DNA of 64,000 nucleotides, taken from contig NZ_CP032694.1 of assembly GCF_003627755.1 (NCBI RefSeq), forward strand, positions 2,285,501-2,349,500. The letters run 5' to 3'. This stretch comes from Rhizobium jaguaris (GTDB lineage Bacteria > Pseudomonadota > Alphaproteobacteria > Rhizobiales > Rhizobiaceae). The notes below the pieces were generated by a model. It did no database searches. It was not told the origin of the DNA and was given only the letters and a program-made list of their open reading frames with translations. A program made the position numbers and the translations under genes. This document shows, piece by piece, positions 45,529 to 54,920 of the stretch. Numbering within the stretch: position 1 is the stretch's first letter; every line of letters starts with the position of its first letter.

Positions 45529-47139
45529 TCAAAGCTGGTCGTAATTGAACCAGTCGAAATCTGCCGTCTTTGCCCGACCCGACGTATCGAAGGCGAACAT
45601 CCCGGCGAAGGCGCCGGTAAAGGAGCCGTGTTCGCCACGACCGCCTTCGTCGGAGATGACACCGGCGTCCAGGACCGGACCGATAGCCTGCCACGCCCCC
45701 ATACCCTCGGCCTGCCAGAAGAACTGCAGGTCATTGTCACGGACCTCCATCGCCAGCTGAATGCGACCATCTGGAACGGAGACGCCGCCTTCGATCGGGA
45801 AACTCAGCCGGCCGTTCGGATAATCGCCGGCGCAGGTCATGATGGTCACGCAGCGCCCGAGCTTCTCATGCAGGGTGACCGCTATCGCATGCAGTTTGAA
45901 GCGATTGTAATAATGGGTCAAACCGGCAACCTGCTGATAGGTATCGGGTTGAAATTCGACGACCGTCTCGGCCCGGAAGCTATGATGCTGCTGCCGACGG
46001 GCGACGAGTGCTTGCTCGAACCAGGAGCCGATGCTTTCCCGCGCGAACAGACGCAGATGGCCGGGCCGTTCCGTCAGGCTGAAAATGCGTTCCGGCTGCG
46101 ACGTGCGCAGCCACTGAAAGTCCATCGGCAGCTTGCCGCCGTCGAAATTGTAGCCACTGCGACGCGGCTTTTCGATCGGCAGAGCTTGGCGCGGGCCCTG
46201 CACTTCGACATCGGGAACCACCGTGCCGTTTTCGAGATAGAGCCAGCCGTCTTCCTTCCAGACGCATTTCTGCAGGCTGGTCTCGCGGCCGAGCGTACAG
46301 CGGCGATGCGGGGGCAACGGCCGGCCGGAGAGATGCGTGTGGTAAAACTGCCCATCGGCCGTTTCGACGTATTGACCATGCCCTGCCCGCTGCAGCACCG
46401 CTTCCGGATGGTCCTTCGAGGTGATGAGATGCTTGTTCGGATGCAGCTCGTAAGGTCCGTCGATATTGCGCGAGCGCGCCATGGTGACGGCGTGGTCGTA
46501 ACCGGTGCCGCCCTCGGCAGTCGTCAGATAATAGTAGCCGTTGCGCTTGAAGAGATGCGGTCCTTCGACCAAACCAAGCTCGGTGCCGCCAAAGATATTC
46601 TTGATCGGCCCCTTCAGCGATCTCGTCACCGGATCCCATTCCTGCAGCAAAATGCCGTCGAAGGCCGGCGTCTTCGGCGAGCCCCCATAGCTTTCGGTGC
46701 GATGGTTCCATTGCATGTTGACGAACCATTTGCGGCCGTCGTCATCATGGAAGAGCGAGGGATCGAAGCCTGAGGAGTTGACATAGGAAGGATCGGACCA
46801 CTCGCCTTCGATCGTCGGCGACGTCACGATGTAGTTATGCGCATCCTTGAAATTGCCGTCGTAACGCTTGACGTCGGTGTAGACCAGCCAGAAGAGGCCA
46901 TCGGCATAGGAGAGGCATGGCGCCCAGATACCGCAGCTATCCGGCTCGCCGCGCATGTCGAGCTGGGAGGCCCGCTCCAGTGGGCGGCGAACCAGGGTCC
47001 AGTTCACCAGGTCGCGCGAATGATGAATCTGCACGCCCGGATACCATTCGAAGGTCGAGGTGGCGATGTAATAGTCCTCGCTGACGCGGCAGATAGAAGG
47101 ATCGGGGTTGAAGCCCGGCAAAATCGGGTTGCGGATCAT
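45529..47139 (-). CDS. xynB: GH43 beta-xylosidase/arabinofuranosidase
   Basis: 536-aa glycoside hydrolase without signal peptide, so it acts on imported xylo- or arabino-oligosaccharides. The five-bladed propeller begins NPILPGFNPDPSICR with the catalytic base D13; FDPSLFHDDDGRKW carries the pKa-modulating Asp (about 128) and LVEGPHLFKR the acid Glu (about 186). A C-terminal beta-sandwich (about 330-536) is typical of beta-xylosidases of this size. The start is fixed by GGAGGAG in front of the ATG at 47139. Last gene of the run, separated from the aldo/keto reductase by a hairpin. Confidence 0.92.
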   Translation of the reverse strand: MIRNPILPGFNPDPSICRVSEDYYIATSTFEWYPGVQIHHSRDLVNWTLVRRPLERASQLDMRGEPDSCGIWAPCLSYADGLFWLVYTDVKRYDGNFKDAHNYIVTSPTIEGEWSDPSYVNSSGFDPSLFHDDDGRKWFVNMQWNHRTESYGGSPKTPAFDGILLQEWDPVTRSLKGPIKNIFGGTELGLVEGPHLFKRNGYYYLTTAEGGTGYDHAVTMARSRNIDGPYELHPNKHLITSKDHPEAVLQRAGHGQYVETADGQFYHTHLSGRPLPPHRRCTLGRETSLQKCVWKEDGWLYLENGTVVPDVEVQGPRQALPIEKPRRSGYNFDGGKLPMDFQWLRTSQPERIFSLTERPGHLRLFARESIGSWFEQALVARRQQHHSFRAETVVEFQPDTYQQVAGLTHYYNRFKLHAIAVTLHEKLGRCVTIMTCAGDYPNGRLSFPIEGGVSVPDGRIQLAMEVRDNDLQFFWQAEGMGAWQAIGPVLDAGVISDEGGRGEHGSFTGAFAGMFAFDTSGRAKTADFDWFNYDQL

Positions 47140-47237
47140 GGGACCATCTCCTCCAGAGAACACATCAATATGCGCCGTTCGCGCAGCAATGGATACCGTG
47201 CCGACAATGCCTGCCGGTCAGACGGGGACAAAGCAAA

Positions 47238-47262
47238 ACGCCCGGAACCAGGCTCCGGGCGT
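47238..47262 (-). terminator. Intra-operon terminator or attenuator before GH43
   Basis: Stem ACGCCCGGA / TCCGGGCGT with a 7-nt loop, then TTTTG on the minus strand, just beyond the aldo/keto reductase stop. It may lower or isolate GH43 expression. Confidence 0.7.
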
Positions 47263-47272
47263 CTTTGAATGA

Positions 47273-48304
47273 CTATTCAAGCTCGGCCGACTTGGCCCAG
47301 AGATTGATATCGGCCTCACGGGCGTAGATATCGATTTCCTTGAGCTCGTCCGCGGTGAATTCGAGATTGTCGAGCGCCTTGACGCAGTCGACGATCTGCG
47401 ACGAACGGCTAGCCCCAATCAGCGCCGAGGTAATGCGGCCGCCGCGAAGCACCCACGCAATCGCCATCTGCGCCAGGGTCTGACCACGCTTTTCAGCAAT
47501 CTCGTTGAGCTTGCGGATATTGTCGATGATCGACGGGCGAATGAAGTCCCGCTTCAGGAAGTGGTTTTGTGCGGCGCGGCTGTCCTCGGGAATGCCGCCT
47601 AGATATTTTGTCGTCAGCATGCCCTGGGCGAGTGGCGAGAAGACGATCGAGCCGATGTCAAGGTCTTCCAGCGTATCGACCAGGCCGTCATCCTCGACCC
47701 AACGATTGAGCATGGAATAGCTGGGCTGATGGATAAGGCACGGCGTGCCGAGGTCCTTCAGAATGGCTGCCGCTTCGCGCGTGCGTTGTGAGTTGTAGGA
47801 GGAGATGCCGACATAAAGCGCCCTGCCCGAACGAACGATATGGTCGAGCGCACCGCAGGTCTCTTCCAGTGGCGTGTCCGGATCGAAGCGGTGCGAATAG
47901 AAGATGTCGACATAATCGAGACCCATGCGTTTCAGGCTCTGATCACAGGACGCAATCAAATATTTGCGGCTGCCCCATTCGCCATAGGGACCCGGCCACA
48001 TGTCATAGCCGGCCTTGGAGGAGATGATCAGCTCATCGCGCAGGCCGGCGAAATCGGTCCGCAGAATCTCTCCGAAAGCGGTCTCTGCGCTGCCGGGAGG
48101 CGGGCCGTAATTGTTGGCGAGATCGAAGTGCGTGATGCCGAGATCGAAAGCGGTGCGGCACATATCGACCTTGCGATCATGCGGCGTGTCACCACCGAAA
48201 TTATGCCAGAGCCCCAGCGAAACCGCCGGCAGCTTCAGACCGGAGCGCCCGGTCCTGTTGTACTTCATGTTCGCATAGCGATCGGATGCCGGTTGCCAAG
48301 CCAT
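47273..48304 (-). CDS. mgrA: Aldo/keto reductase, YghZ (L-glyceraldehyde 3-phosphate reductase) type
   Basis: 343-aa NADPH-dependent reductase. It follows the YghZ pattern closely: SLGLWHNFGG, HFDLANNYGPPPGSAE with the catalytic Asp and Tyr, KAGYDMWPGPYG with the catalytic Lys, YVDIFYSHR with the His, and C-terminal IGASRSSQIVDCV. In the sugar locus it may reduce or detoxify aldehydes, or oxidise sugars in reverse. Expression may be modulated by a hairpin in front. Confidence 0.88.
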   Translation of the reverse strand: MAWQPASDRYANMKYNRTGRSGLKLPAVSLGLWHNFGGDTPHDRKVDMCRTAFDLGITHFDLANNYGPPPGSAETAFGEILRTDFAGLRDELIISSKAGYDMWPGPYGEWGSRKYLIASCDQSLKRMGLDYVDIFYSHRFDPDTPLEETCGALDHIVRSGRALYVGISSYNSQRTREAAAILKDLGTPCLIHQPSYSMLNRWVEDDGLVDTLEDLDIGSIVFSPLAQGMLTTKYLGGIPEDSRAAQNHFLKRDFIRPSIIDNIRKLNEIAEKRGQTLAQMAIAWVLRGGRITSALIGASRSSQIVDCVKALDNLEFTADELKEIDIYAREADINLWAKSAELE

Positions 48305-48329
48305 AGTTCCAGTTCCTCTGATATGAAAA

Positions 48330-48354
48330 GCGCGCGGGCTATCCGCCCGCGCGC
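48330..48354 (-). terminator. Hairpin between Gfo/Idh and aldo/keto reductase genes
   Basis: 10-bp GC-only stem GCGCGCGGGC / GCCCGCGCGC with a 5-nt loop, followed by TTTTC on the minus strand. Probably a partial terminator or RNA-stabilising element. Confidence 0.6.
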
Positions 48355-48373
48355 AAACTAGCTTTTTGTACGC

Positions 48374-49507
48374 TTACTTCAAGAGCGCTTGGGCCTCTTC
48401 GATGCCGAGCGCGGCCGGCTGCGTGCAAGTCGTGGTCAGATCGACGAAGCGCTTCTCAGCACCCGATTTCAGGATCGAGGTCATGACGTCGACGCCATGC
48501 AGCGTGCGGTCGAGCGAGCAGCGGGCATCCCGGCCATCGATCAGCGATGCCGCCATGTCGGCAAGACCGGCCGTGCGATAATTGGCGCGCGGGCCGTTCG
48601 GGCTTTCCTGATTGGAAATGCCGAAGGGATGCGCCCATTCGCCGAGCGGCTTGATGTCTTTGTCACGGCCGCTTGCCTCGACCGTGCCGCCGAAGAAGTT
48701 CGGATCAGGCACATAGAGCGAGCCTTCGGTGCCGTATAGCTCCATATTGGCGTGGCGGTGCGACCAGACATCCCAGCTCGCGGTCAACGTCACGGTCGCG
48801 CCGCTGACGAATTCCAGGAGCGCCTGGATCGTCGTCGGTGTCTTCACCGGGATGACCTCGCCGCTGCGCGGCTGGCTGGTGATGGTGCGGGTTTCCGACG
48901 CCATCGAGGTCATGGCGCCGACGCGCCTGACCGGACCGATGAGGTTGATGAGATTGGCGATGTAGTAAGGGCCGAGATCGAGGACCGGTCCGCCACCCGG
49001 CAGGAAGAAAAAATCCGGATTCGGATGCCACATTTCCATGCCTGGGCTCATGACGTAGCAAGCGCCCGAAGTGACACGGCCGATGCCGCCCTCGTCGACG
49101 AACTTACGGGCAAGCTGGTGGGCGCCGCCGAGGAAGGTGTCGGGAGCGCAGCCGACGGCAAGCCCCTTCTCCTTGGCGATGCGACGCAGCTCTTCGCCCT
49201 GCTCCAGCGACAGCACGAGAGGCTTTTCGGAATAGACATGCTTTCCGGCCTCCAGGATGCGCTTGGAGACCGGAAAATGCGCGTCCGGGATCGTCAGGTT
49301 GACGATGACATCGAGCTCGTCATTGGCGAGCAGTTCGTCGATCGTCTGAGCCTTGACCTGATACTCCTCGGCGCGCAAGCGCGCCGCGTCCATATTGATA
49401 TCAGCGCAAGCGAGCACCTTCAGGCCCTTGAAGAGCGGAGAAAGCTTGAAATAGGTGGTTGAGATGTTGCCGCATCCGATGATGCCGACGCCAAGTTCCT
49501 TAGCCAT
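48374..49507 (-). CDS. Gfo/Idh/MocA-family sugar dehydrogenase
   Basis: 377-aa NAD(P)-dependent oxidoreductase. The Rossmann fold has VGIIGCGNIS at the N-terminus, and the EKP motif is in VYSEKPLVLS. The C-terminal domain has GGGPVLDLGPYYIANLINL, a standard position for the catalytic residues. Likely oxidises or epimerises a sugar or sugar acid released by the glycosidases. It lies 10 bp after the TIM-barrel isomerase gene, a frequent pairing. Confidence 0.9.
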   Translation of the reverse strand: MAKELGVGIIGCGNISTTYFKLSPLFKGLKVLACADINMDAARLRAEEYQVKAQTIDELLANDELDVIVNLTIPDAHFPVSKRILEAGKHVYSEKPLVLSLEQGEELRRIAKEKGLAVGCAPDTFLGGAHQLARKFVDEGGIGRVTSGACYVMSPGMEMWHPNPDFFFLPGGGPVLDLGPYYIANLINLIGPVRRVGAMTSMASETRTITSQPRSGEVIPVKTPTTIQALLEFVSGATVTLTASWDVWSHRHANMELYGTEGSLYVPDPNFFGGTVEASGRDKDIKPLGEWAHPFGISNQESPNGPRANYRTAGLADMAASLIDGRDARCSLDRTLHGVDVMTSILKSGAEKRFVDLTTTCTQPAALGIEEAQALLK

Positions 49508-49517
49508 GTGGAATGCC

Positions 49518-50279
49518 TCAGTAGGTCTTGAAGGATGCGATGGAACGGGTGATCAAGCGATCGACGTCGCTCGGATTGTCATGTTCGACGACGAAGTGCT
49601 TGACCTTGGTGCCGGCCAGCGCCTTGATCAGCTTCGGCCACGGAACCGTGCCATGACCGACATCGGCCCAGCCGTCTTCATTCTTGTTCTCGCCAGCTGG
49701 CGCAATGTCCTTGACGTGAACGGCCGTGATGCGCGGGCCGAGCTTCTCGATCCAGGCGAAGGGATCGGCGCCGCCGCGGATGACCCAGGCGATATCAGCT
49801 TCCCAGGAAATATCCGGAGCGCCCTCGAAGATCTGCTCGATCGGCAGCGAGCCATCGGCCTGCTTGACGAATTCGAAGTCGTGGTTATGCCAGCCGAACT
49901 CGAAGCCGGCGTCCTTGTACGGCTTTGCCATCTCATGCAGGCGCTTACCGAAAGCGAGCCAGCCGGCGGCATCGGTCGGACGCTGATCGGCGGCAAGATG
50001 CGGCGCATAGATCGAATCCATGCCGAGGATTTTTCCGATCGTCAGCGACTTCTCGACCTGACCGTCGAGGAAATCAGGGCTGAAATGGCCGCTCGCCATC
50101 GTCAGGCCGTTCTTGTCCAGCTCAGCGCGCAGGTTCTTCAGGCCAGCCTCGTCCAGATCGGCATAAATACCGCCAAAACCTTCGACTTCCGCATAGCCGG
50201 CCTTGCCGAGTTTCACGAAAATATCCGAATAAGGCTGAAAATTGCGGGCGCTATAAAGCTGGAATCCAAGTTTCGTCAT
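49518..50279 (-). CDS. Xylose isomerase-like TIM-barrel sugar epimerase/isomerase
   Basis: 253-aa member of the AP endonuclease 2/xylose isomerase superfamily. Metal ligands can be placed in FEFGWHNHDFEF, DISWEADIAWVIRGG, AVHVKDIAP and the C-terminal FVVEHDNPS. Such enzymes partner Gfo/Idh dehydrogenases in inositol and sugar-oxidation pathways. The ATG at 50279 has GGAGG directly in front; the frame extends to 50294. Substrate unknown. Confidence 0.88.
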   Translation of the reverse strand: MTKLGFQLYSARNFQPYSDIFVKLGKAGYAEVEGFGGIYADLDEAGLKNLRAELDKNGLTMASGHFSPDFLDGQVEKSLTIGKILGMDSIYAPHLAADQRPTDAAGWLAFGKRLHEMAKPYKDAGFEFGWHNHDFEFVKQADGSLPIEQIFEGAPDISWEADIAWVIRGGADPFAWIEKLGPRITAVHVKDIAPAGENKNEDGWADVGHGTVPWPKLIKALAGTKVKHFVVEHDNPSDVDRLITRSIASFKTY

Positions 50280-50295
50280 CGATATTTCCTCCAAT

Positions 50296-50329
50296 GGCCT
50301 TGCGGCCTCCTGTCATGGGCCTGCGGCCC
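50296..50329 (-). repeat. Two GC-rich hairpins in the spacer before the isomerase gene
   Basis: GGGCCTGCGGCCC (50317-50329) and GGCCTTGCGGCC (50296-50307) lie in the 82-bp gap between the beta-mannosidase stop and the isomerase start. They could protect the downstream mRNA. Confidence 0.45.
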
Positions 50330-50361
50330 GTAAATCGCCACCGAAAGGCGGCCGGATACCC

Positions 50362-52824
50362 TCAGTCCACCGATTGGCTGGACTGCAAGTCGTAGAAACG
50401 GAAGTCCGGGATGCTCCCGGCAAACGGCTTGGCCGGTGTGAAGACGATACGGCGGCTTTCGCCGGCGGCGAGGTCGAAGGCGTTGTCGGAATAACGCCCT
50501 TCCGTCTCGCTCTCGATCATCACAAACAGCGCCAATCCCTTTGCGGTCACGGTGAGTGCCACCGTACCGTCCTCCTCGATCTTCTCCCTCTGCACCGTAA
50601 GGCCTGCGGGCTGAAGCTCCAAGGCCTTATAGGTGCCGTGGACATAGTGCCCTTCGCCGCCCATTCCGTTTGATGCGGTGAAATGCCACGCCAGCAGACA
50701 ATCGGCCGGCACCTGAGACGCGTCGATCGACGGCGCCGTACAGGCCGCATCCGGAGTGCAGACGGCATGAGCAGTCGTCAGCGGCACGCGCTCGCCATCG
50801 AGCTTCAGCAGCGAAACGGCGACGTCGACGGTGACGTCCTCGTTGGTGTCGTTGACGAGCGAGAATCGGATGGTTTTGTTGTCCTCGGACGGAATGGCTG
50901 CCACCGAAACCGGCTGGAAAAAGCGGCGCACGAGATAGTGCATCGCCTTCCAGCGTCCGCCGTAATCGAGGCTCGACCAGGAGGCCACCGGCCAGGTGTC
51001 GTTGAGCTGCCAATAGATTGTGCCCATGCAATGCGGCTTGAGCGACCGCCAATATTCGACCGCCGTCTTGATGGCGAGCCCCTGCTGCACCTGGCTCAGA
51101 TAGACGAAGTTCGGGAAATCCTTCGGGAAGCGGAAATAGCGGAACATCGTGCCGGCAATGCGCTCGTTGCCGCCAGCGTTCTTCTGATGCAGTTCCATCA
51201 CCGGCGACGCAATATTCATGTCCTTGGCATCGGCATAGGTCTTGATGACGGGAAGCGACGTATAGGACTGGAAGCCGAACTCCGAGCAGAAGCGCGGGCG
51301 CACCGAACGATAATTGTCGAAGGACTTGTTCTCGTGCCAAACCGACCAATAGTGCATATCACCTGAGCCATCAGCATGCCAAGCGTCGCCGAAGTTGAGA
51401 TAGCCGGATGCCGGGCTCGACGGCCACCAAATTGCATCCGGTGCAGCCTTCTTCATCGCCTGTTCGATCGTCCGGTTGAGGCGATCGTAGGAAACGAGAT
51501 AGCGATCGCGGTCTTTGCGGGATTCTTCGAACCAGGTGAGCGCCCCCACCAGCTCGTTGTCGCCGCACCAGAGCACGATCGAAGGATGTGTTGCCAGCCG
51601 CCGAACCTGATAGTCGGCTTCGGCCTCGACATTCTCGAGAAAATCGCCGGTCGAGGGATAGAGGTTGCAGGCGAACATGAAGTCCTGCCAGATCATCAGG
51701 CCCAAGCGGTCACAGATGTCATAGAACCAATCATGCTCGTAAAAGCCGCCGCCCCAGATACGGATGATGTTCATGTTCGCCGCTGCGGCCGACTGCAGCA
51801 GGTCCTCGGTCAAGGCGGGGCTTGAACGTGAAAACAGCGCATCCGCCGGGATCCAATTGGCGCCGCGGGCGAATATCTCGCGTCCGTTGACCTTGAGTGC
51901 GAAACGGCTGCCCGCTTCATCCTCATCAGTGGTCAGCTCGACGGTGCGCAGACCGATCTGCCGCGTCACCGTCTCGGAATTGGTTTCGACGGAGAGCGCA
52001 TAGAGCGCCTGCTCGCCACTGCCGGCCGGCCACCAGAGCTTCGGTTTGTCGACATGAAAGACATGCGTCACCAAGGTCTCGCCGGCGTTGACGCCGACAT
52101 CCAGCCGCAGGCGCTCGTCGTCGAGCTGGAAATAAACTTGAGCAACGCCGACGCCCCTCGCATACAGCGCAACAGTCACCTGGAGGTCGACCGAGCCGTC
52201 GGCATTGTGAACCTGCCGCGTGACCACATTCTCGATGCGGGCGGTTTCGAGCTTTTTCAGTGCAATCGTGCCGTAGAGACCGAGTGGTGCCACGGCGATG
52301 TTCCAGTCCCAGCCGAAATGGCACTGCGGCTTGCGCAGCATGTTGCCGTTCGGGATCGGCGAATTGGCGGTGCTGTAGGGAATATAGAATGGCTGCTTTG
52401 CCTGCAGTTCAGCGCCAGCCTTGACGCTGGAATGCAGCACGATGCGGATGGTATTCTCACCTGCCTTCAACGTCTTGGAGACATCCGGCCGATAACGTTG
52501 AAAGCAGTTGTTGCCTTCGAGCACGAGCGTGTCGTTGACATAGACACTCGCCACCGTGTCCAGATATTCGATGTCGAGATACCAGTCGCCTCCTGCGTCA
52601 TCGAGATTGAAGCTGCGCTCAACTTGCCAATCCTGCTTCGCAACCCATTGCACGACCTCTTCGTTTCGGCCGAAATAAGGGTCCGGAATGACCTCTGCAG
52701 CATGAAGTGCGGTGTGGACATCGCCCGGCACGGGCATGGAAAGAGAATGATCACTGTCTGGCGAAGTAAGCCGCCACTGACCAGCCAGATCGACTGTAAA
52801 ATTGCCATTGAATGAAGACGACAT
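50362..52824 (-). CDS. GH2 beta-mannosidase
   Basis: 820-aa cytoplasmic exo-glycosidase that removes terminal mannose from beta-mannosides. A jelly-roll N-terminal domain (WRLTSPDSDHSLSMPVPGDVHTAL, typical of beta-mannosidases) precedes the barrel. The barrel holds the acid/base Glu in LWCGDNELVGALTW and the nucleophile Glu in RFCSEFGFQS. Length and the PHCMGTIYWQLNDTWP segment agree with bacterial beta-mannosidases rather than beta-galactosidases. The ATG at 52824 has GGGAGG in front. It follows the ABC transporter ATPase by about 55 bp. Confidence 0.9.
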   Translation of the reverse strand: MSSSFNGNFTVDLAGQWRLTSPDSDHSLSMPVPGDVHTALHAAEVIPDPYFGRNEEVVQWVAKQDWQVERSFNLDDAGGDWYLDIEYLDTVASVYVNDTLVLEGNNCFQRYRPDVSKTLKAGENTIRIVLHSSVKAGAELQAKQPFYIPYSTANSPIPNGNMLRKPQCHFGWDWNIAVAPLGLYGTIALKKLETARIENVVTRQVHNADGSVDLQVTVALYARGVGVAQVYFQLDDERLRLDVGVNAGETLVTHVFHVDKPKLWWPAGSGEQALYALSVETNSETVTRQIGLRTVELTTDEDEAGSRFALKVNGREIFARGANWIPADALFSRSSPALTEDLLQSAAAANMNIIRIWGGGFYEHDWFYDICDRLGLMIWQDFMFACNLYPSTGDFLENVEAEADYQVRRLATHPSIVLWCGDNELVGALTWFEESRKDRDRYLVSYDRLNRTIEQAMKKAAPDAIWWPSSPASGYLNFGDAWHADGSGDMHYWSVWHENKSFDNYRSVRPRFCSEFGFQSYTSLPVIKTYADAKDMNIASPVMELHQKNAGGNERIAGTMFRYFRFPKDFPNFVYLSQVQQGLAIKTAVEYWRSLKPHCMGTIYWQLNDTWPVASWSSLDYGGRWKAMHYLVRRFFQPVSVAAIPSEDNKTIRFSLVNDTNEDVTVDVAVSLLKLDGERVPLTTAHAVCTPDAACTAPSIDASQVPADCLLAWHFTASNGMGGEGHYVHGTYKALELQPAGLTVQREKIEEDGTVALTVTAKGLALFVMIESETEGRYSDNAFDLAAGESRRIVFTPAKPFAGSIPDFRFYDLQSSQSVD

Positions 52825-52880
52825 CGGACCTCCCGAACCGCTGCAAAATGGAGGCGACAGAGTCACCTCCATTCATATGA

Positions 52881-53972
52881 TCATATTCTGAGTTCTGTCT
52901 GTGCGTCAAAGAGCGAAGCGAGCGTCATATCGAAACCGAGCTTCACGGGCGTGCCCGCGCTGAAACGCCGCGCCCCGTTGATGCGCACCGACATGGTGTG
53001 ACCGGCGTGCTTGAGCCATAACAGGTTGTCGGCACCCATCGGCTCTTCGATATCGACCGTCGCATTGTGCACTTCGGCACCGGGAGCGAGATCCTCGTTC
53101 ACCTTGATGTGCTCGGGCCGGACTCCGAGGATGACCTTGCGGCCGGCTGCCGGCGTCTCCCCGGTATTATAGCCGTCGAGCGAGAAAATCACATCGTTGG
53201 CAGCAAACGCGATCTTGCCTTCGCGGTTCACGAGTTCTCCATGAAGGAAATTCATCGACGGCGAGCCGATGAAGCCGGCAACGAAGAGATTGCGCGGCGC
53301 ATTGTAGATCGTCGTCGGATCATCGAGCTGCTGGATGATGCCGTTCTTCATGATAGCGATGCGGTCGGCGAGCGTCAGCGCTTCGATCTGATCGTGGGTG
53401 ACGTAGATCATCGTGTTCTTCAGCGACTGGTGCAGCCGCTTGATTTCGACGCGCAGCTCCGACCGCAGCTTGGCGTCGAGATTCGACAGCGGCTCGTCGA
53501 ACAGGAACACGTCGACATCGCGCACCAGGGCACGGCCGATCGCCACGCGCTGGCGCTGGCCGCCGGAAAGCTCGGCGGGCTTGCGCTTGAGCAATGGCTG
53601 GATCTGCAGGATTTCGGCGGCGCGGGCAATGCGCTTGTCGATCTCCGCCTGCGGCACCTTGGCGACGCGCAGCCCGAAGGACAGGTTCTTTTCGACCGTC
53701 ATCTGCGGATAGAGCGCATAGGACTGAAACACCATGCCGATGCCGCGGTCCTTCGGCTCTTCCCAGGTGACGTTCTTGCCCTTGATGAAGATCTTCCCCT
53801 CAGTGATGTCGAGCAGGCCGGCGATGCAATTGAGCAATGTCGACTTGCCGCAGCCGGACGAGCCGAGCAGCACGAGGAATTCGCCGTCGTTGATTTCGAG
53901 GTTGAGGTTCTTCAGAACGGTGACCGCGCCGAAATCGAGCGACAGGTCTTTGATGGAAACGCTGCTGGTCAT
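52881..53972 (-). CDS. Sugar ABC transporter ATPase (UgpC/MalK type)
   Basis: 363-aa ATPase energising the neighbouring permeases. Walker A is GSSGCGKST (37-45), signature LSGGQRQR, Walker B VFLFDEPLSNLD and switch His in YVTHDQ. The C-terminal TOBE regulatory domain (about 240-363, GVRPEHIKV) is the MalK-type extension. It is 3 bp downstream of the second permease gene. Confidence 0.95.
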   Translation of the reverse strand: MTSSVSIKDLSLDFGAVTVLKNLNLEINDGEFLVLLGSSGCGKSTLLNCIAGLLDITEGKIFIKGKNVTWEEPKDRGIGMVFQSYALYPQMTVEKNLSFGLRVAKVPQAEIDKRIARAAEILQIQPLLKRKPAELSGGQRQRVAIGRALVRDVDVFLFDEPLSNLDAKLRSELRVEIKRLHQSLKNTMIYVTHDQIEALTLADRIAIMKNGIIQQLDDPTTIYNAPRNLFVAGFIGSPSMNFLHGELVNREGKIAFAANDVIFSLDGYNTGETPAAGRKVILGVRPEHIKVNEDLAPGAEVHNATVDIEEPMGADNLLWLKHAGHTMSVRINGARRFSAGTPVKLGFDMTLASLFDAQTELRI

Positions 53973-53975
53973 GGA

Positions 53976-54920
53976 TCACCCCTTCACTGCGCCGGCGGCG
54001 ATGCCCCGAACGAAAAGCCGTCCGGAGACGAAATAGACGACCAACGGAACAAGACCCGTGAGGATCGTTGCAGCCATGTTGACGTTGTATTCCTTCACGC
54101 CCTGGACGGAATTGACGATATTGTTGAGCTGCACAGTCATCGGGTAATATTCCGGTCTGGTGAACACGACACCGAACAGGAAGTCGTTCCAGATACCCGT
54201 AATCTGCAGGATCATGGCAACGACGAAGATCGGCAGCGACATGGGCAGCATGATGCGCAGGAAAATCTGCCAGAAACCCGCACCGTCGATGCGTGCAGCC
54301 TTGAAAAGCTCCACCGGCAACGATGCAAAATAATTGCGGAACAGCAAGGTCAGGATCGGCATGCCGAAAATGCAGTGCACCAGGATCAGTCCGGTGAGCG
54401 TGCCGTAGATCCCGATATCGCGCAGGACGATGACGATGGGATAGATCATCACCTGATAGGGGATGAACGCGCCGATGATAAGGATCGCGAAGAAGAAATC
54501 AGCACCCTTGAACCGCCAGTTGGCGAGCGCATAGCCATTGACTGAAGCGACTGCGATCGAGAAGATCGTGGACGGAACGGTAATGCGCACGGAATTCCAG
54601 AACCCGCGGGAAAGACCGTCGCAATTGAGGCCGGTGCAAGCCGTTGCCCAGGCTTTCACCCATGGTTCGAATGTGATCTCCAGTGGCGGCGCGAAGATGT
54701 TCCCAAGCCGGATTTCCGGCATCCCCTTCAGTGAGGTCACAACCATCACATATAGCGGCAAAAGATAGTAAGTGGCGGCAACGAAGAGCGTGCCGTAGAG
54801 CATGATGTTACGGCCGGAAATCACGCGACGCGGCTTTGCACCGTGCGGTTCCGAGAGCGTCTTGTCGATCACGGCGGCACCGCTGCCGTTGGCATTTTTG
54901 AGAGTGATGGTATCAGACAC
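53976..54920 (-). CDS. Sugar ABC transporter permease (MalG type)
   Basis: 314-aa inner-membrane subunit with six helices. The EAA loop is in VELFKAARIDGAGFWQIFLRIMLPMS, the site that contacts the ATPase. A GTG at 54920, with GGAGG in front, overlaps the end of the first permease gene by 8 bp; the frame extends to 54974. Confidence 0.93.
   Translation of the reverse strand: MSDTITLKNANGSGAAVIDKTLSEPHGAKPRRVISGRNIMLYGTLFVAATYYLLPLYVMVVTSLKGMPEIRLGNIFAPPLEITFEPWVKAWATACTGLNCDGLSRGFWNSVRITVPSTIFSIAVASVNGYALANWRFKGADFFFAILIIGAFIPYQVMIYPIVIVLRDIGIYGTLTGLILVHCIFGMPILTLLFRNYFASLPVELFKAARIDGAGFWQIFLRIMLPMSLPIFVVAMILQITGIWNDFLFGVVFTRPEYYPMTVQLNNIVNSVQGVKEYNVNMAATILTGLVPLVVYFVSGRLFVRGIAAGAVKG

Noticed and set aside
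53067..54545. 492-codon plus-strand ORF opposite the ABC ATPase and permease genes
   Set aside because: It crosses two well-supported genes and has no family features.
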